Shown: one piece after another, positions 7,041 through 8,466 of the stretch
Numbering within the stretch: the first letter of the stretch is position 1
Layout: each line of letters opens with the position of its first letter
Assembly (NCBI GenBank): GCA_937872005.1
Contig: CALMPQ010000422.1
Coordinates: forward strand, 1-8,466
Source: an uncultured Propioniciclava sp.
GTDB lineage: Bacteria; Actinomycetota; Actinomycetes; Propionibacteriales; Propionibacteriaceae
Length of the DNA stretch: 8,466 bases
Reading direction: 5' to 3'
Program-made: the position numbers and the translations under genes
The notes under the pieces: generated by a model
Told to the model about the DNA's origin: nothing
Database searches by the model: none
What the model saw: only the letters and a program-made list of their open reading frames with translations

Positions 7041-7391
7041 ATGACCGTCATCGACGACTACCTCGCCGAGCACTCCGGCCCCCACCGCGAGCACTTGGAC
7101 GCCCTCCGCTCACTCATCTCCCGCCTGGCCCCCGCCGCGACCGAGGCGCTGGCCTGGGGCATGCCGACGGGGAAGCTCAACGGCAACCTCATCCACATCG
7201 CCGCGGGCAAGCACCACGTGGGCATCTACCCCGGTGGGGCGGGCGTCGAGTTCGTCCGCGAGGAGCTCGACGAACTCGGCCTCAAGCACAGCAAGGGCGC
7301 CATCCAGCTCCCGGTCGACCAACCCATCCCCACGGCCCTGGTCGAGCGGCTGGTCCAGTTCCGCGTGGCGCAGCAGGAGGCGAAGGGATGA
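7041..7391 (+). CDS. DUF1801 / YdhG-like family protein
   Basis: A 116-residue soluble protein of the DUF1801 type. Family features are the N-terminal IDDYLAEHSGPHREHLDALRSLI helix pair (4-26), LAPAATEALAWGMPT (29-43), KHHVGIYPGG (57-66), SKGAIQLPVDQPIP (84-97) and a C-terminal Arg-containing helix. Some relatives are annotated as iron chaperones; that role is not shown by any metal motif here and I do not claim it. The TGA overlaps the ATG of the next gene in ATGA, so the two are translationally coupled. The start lies 17 bp from the divergent ybaK start, with no Shine-Dalgarno, so it is probably leaderless. Confidence 0.88.
   Translation: MTVIDDYLAEHSGPHREHLDALRSLISRLAPAATEALAWGMPTGKLNGNLIHIAAGKHHVGIYPGGAGVEFVREELDELGLKHSKGAIQLPVDQPIPTALVERLVQFRVAQQEAKG
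7375..7380 (+). promoter_or_regulatory. Ribosome binding site of the YjbR-like gene
   Basis: A perfect AGGAGG lies 7 nt before ATG 7388, inside the end of the DUF1801 coding sequence. It fixes the start of the downstream overlapping gene and contrasts with the leaderless-looking starts elsewhere in the window. Confidence 0.85.
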
Positions 7392-7789
7392 CCCACCCGT
7401 TGCGGTTCGACGACGACGACCCGATCCTGGCGCAGTTGCGCGGGGTCGCCCTCTCCTTTCCCGGGGCACAGGAGAAGGTGAGCCACGGGCGTCCGGTGTG
7501 GTTCACCAAGAACCAGTTCGCCAGCTACGGCGGGCACGTGAAGGGCTCGCACGGCGACACCTCCCTGGCCCGCGCGCTGCTGTTCAAGCCCGACGCCGAC
7601 CACCGCGACCTGCTGCTCGGCGACGAGCGGTTCGTCGTTCCGGCTTATGAGGGCGCCTTCGGCTGGCTGGCGATCGCCCTCGACACCTGGGAGCCGGGCT
7701 GGGACGAAGTGGCCGAGCTGGTCGAGGAGTCGTTCCGCATGACCGCGCCGCCCAAGCTCATCCGGATCCTCGACGAGCTCGGGGGCTGA
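7388..7789 (+). CDS. MmcQ/YjbR family protein
   Basis: A 133-residue soluble protein of the MmcQ/YjbR family. It shows ALSFPGAQEKVSHGRPVWF (21-39; the family's L-PGA-E---HG-P-F), KNQFASYGG (41-49), a middle strand LLFKPD (64-69), LLLGDERFVVPAYEGAFGWLAIAL (75-98), and the C-terminal WDEVAELVEESFRMTAPPKLIRIL (105-128), where the last part is the usual S/Y-----AP--L. Relatives have a compact alpha/beta fold sometimes described as DNA-binding, but the function is unproven. It overlaps the DUF1801 gene by 4 bp (ATGA) and has a strong AGGAGG site, so the two proteins are probably made together. The next gene is 44 bp away and seems to have its own start signal. Confidence 0.88.
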   Translation: MTHPLRFDDDDPILAQLRGVALSFPGAQEKVSHGRPVWFTKNQFASYGGHVKGSHGDTSLARALLFKPDADHRDLLLGDERFVVPAYEGAFGWLAIALDTWEPGWDEVAELVEESFRMTAPPKLIRILDELGG

Positions 7790-7821
7790 CCGAACCCTCG
7801 CGCAGTGTCAGTGGCGTCTGG

Positions 7822-7827
7822 CAGGGT
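7822..7827 (+). promoter_or_regulatory. Possible -10 of the metallo-hydrolase gene
   Basis: CAGGGT (a C-for-T variant of TANNNT) ends 6 nt before ATG 7834. A GAAGG is present, but only 1 nt from the ATG, too close for a normal ribosome site. The call is weak. Confidence 0.3.
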
Positions 7828-7833
7828 GAAGGC

Positions 7834-8466
7834 ATGGCGAACGCACCGCGCACGACGTTGACGTTCCTCGGTGCCGCGAGCACCGTCACTGGCTCCAAGT
7901 ACCTGCTGCAGGTGGGTGAGAGGCGGGTGCTGGTCGACTCGGGCATGTTCCAGGGCGAGAAGAAGTGGCGCCTGATGAACTGGGAGCCGTTCCCGGTCGA
8001 CCCCGCGGCCATCTCCGACATCGTGCTGACCCACGCGCACATGGACCATGTCGGCTACCTCCCCGCCCTGACCAAGGCCGGGTTCGACGGGCCGATCTGG
8101 TGCACCGAGGGCACGCGCCAGCTCGCCGAGATCGTGCTGTTCGACGCGGCGAAGCTGCAGGAGCAGGAGGCGGCCGACGCCAACGAGCAGGGCTACTCCA
8201 AGCACGACCCGGCGCTGCCGCTCTACACGACCGAAGATGTCGAGGCCATGCTCGGCCAGTTCGTCAGCCTCGAGTACGACACCGACTTCGAGCTGACCGG
8301 CAACGAGCGGCCGCGCTTCGCGGCGCGGCCCGACGAGACGATCACGATCCACCTCACGCGCGCCGCGCACATCCTCGGCTCCGCCTCGGTGAACGTGTGG
8401 ACGCCGTCCGCCTCCGTCCTCTTCTCCGGCGACCTCGGTCGGCACGACCACCCGGTGCTGAAGCCC
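7834..8466 (+). CDS. Metallo-beta-lactamase-fold hydrolase, RNase J/CPSF (beta-CASP) type, 5' part only
   Basis: The frame is open for 211 codons to the window edge, so the C-terminus is not seen. The N-terminus TLTFLGAASTVTGSKYLL (8-25) and VLVDSGMFQG (32-41) are the first strands of the fold. THAHMDHVGYLP (66-77) is the HxHxDH zinc motif (H67, H69, D71, H72). AAHILGSAS (177-185) brings the third metal His (H179), and FSGDLGRHDHPVL (197-209) the metal Asp (D200). This arrangement, with the long insert 90-165 and no glyoxalase-type features, matches mRNA 3'-processing/RNase J-like exonuclease proteins that continue into a beta-CASP domain. That domain would lie beyond the window, so RNA cleavage is inference from the family. 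ATG 7834 is the only start fitting the first strand, 44 bp after the YjbR stop. Confidence 0.88.
   Translation, partial: MANAPRTTLTFLGAASTVTGSKYLLQVGERRVLVDSGMFQGEKKWRLMNWEPFPVDPAAISDIVLTHAHMDHVGYLPALTKAGFDGPIWCTEGTRQLAEIVLFDAAKLQEQEAADANEQGYSKHDPALPLYTTEDVEAMLGQFVSLEYDTDFELTGNERPRFAARPDETITIHLTRAAHILGSASVNVWTPSASVLFSGDLGRHDHPVLKP

Noticed and set aside
7795..7827. Inverted repeat ACCCT ... AGGGT before the metallo-hydrolase gene, considered as an operator or attenuator
   Set aside because: The arms are 5 bp and over 20 nt apart; such pairs are common by chance in GC-rich DNA.

Overview
This is a high-GC stretch (third codon positions almost all G or C) with short intergenic gaps, typical of a chromosomal segment from a GC-rich actinobacterium. 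Several genes have no Shine-Dalgarno sequence and instead carry a TANNNT-like -10 hexamer 6-8 nt before the start codon, a layout common in actinobacterial leaderless transcripts. A propionibacterial-type lineage is possible but cannot be fixed from the sequence alone. Most of the content is ordinary housekeeping and accessory metabolism; I see no phage, transposon, CRISPR or RNA gene.

Layout. Positions 1-1473 (minus strand) hold a compact operon read leftward: lrgA (1473-1114), lrgB (1114-407, start overlapping the lrgA stop) and an NTF2/SnoaL-like gene (378 to beyond position 1) interrupted by an in-frame TGA. Divergently from 1593 comes a membrane-anchored DUF4097 beta-repeat protein, then a four-helix DUF2231-type membrane domain fused to a cytochrome b5 domain (2419-3156), then glutaminyl-tRNA synthetase (3175-4854). 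From 4855 to 5343 there is no intact gene. This stretch holds the last ~60 codons of a sensor histidine kinase on the minus strand, directly abutting an unrecognised C-terminal tail on the plus strand, as if one deletion had removed the 5' parts of two divergent genes.

An MFS transporter of the YbjJ type (5344-6549) converges, with a 3 bp gap, on a YbaK-type aminoacyl-tRNA deacylase (7023-6553). The deacylase is divergent from a DUF1801-YjbR pair (7041-7789, ATGA overlap). Only 17 bp separate the two divergent starts, and a single symmetric -10-like core lies exactly midway between them. The window ends inside a beta-lactamase-fold hydrolase of the RNase J/CPSF (beta-CASP) type (7834 to edge).

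Functional links are modest. GlnRS and YbaK both act in tRNA charging or editing but are not co-transcribed. LrgA and LrgB are expected to form one membrane system. DUF1801 and YjbR are translationally coupled. The points most worth a second look are the symmetric divergent promoter, the deletion-scar region, the interrupted NTF2 gene and the cytochrome b5 fusion.
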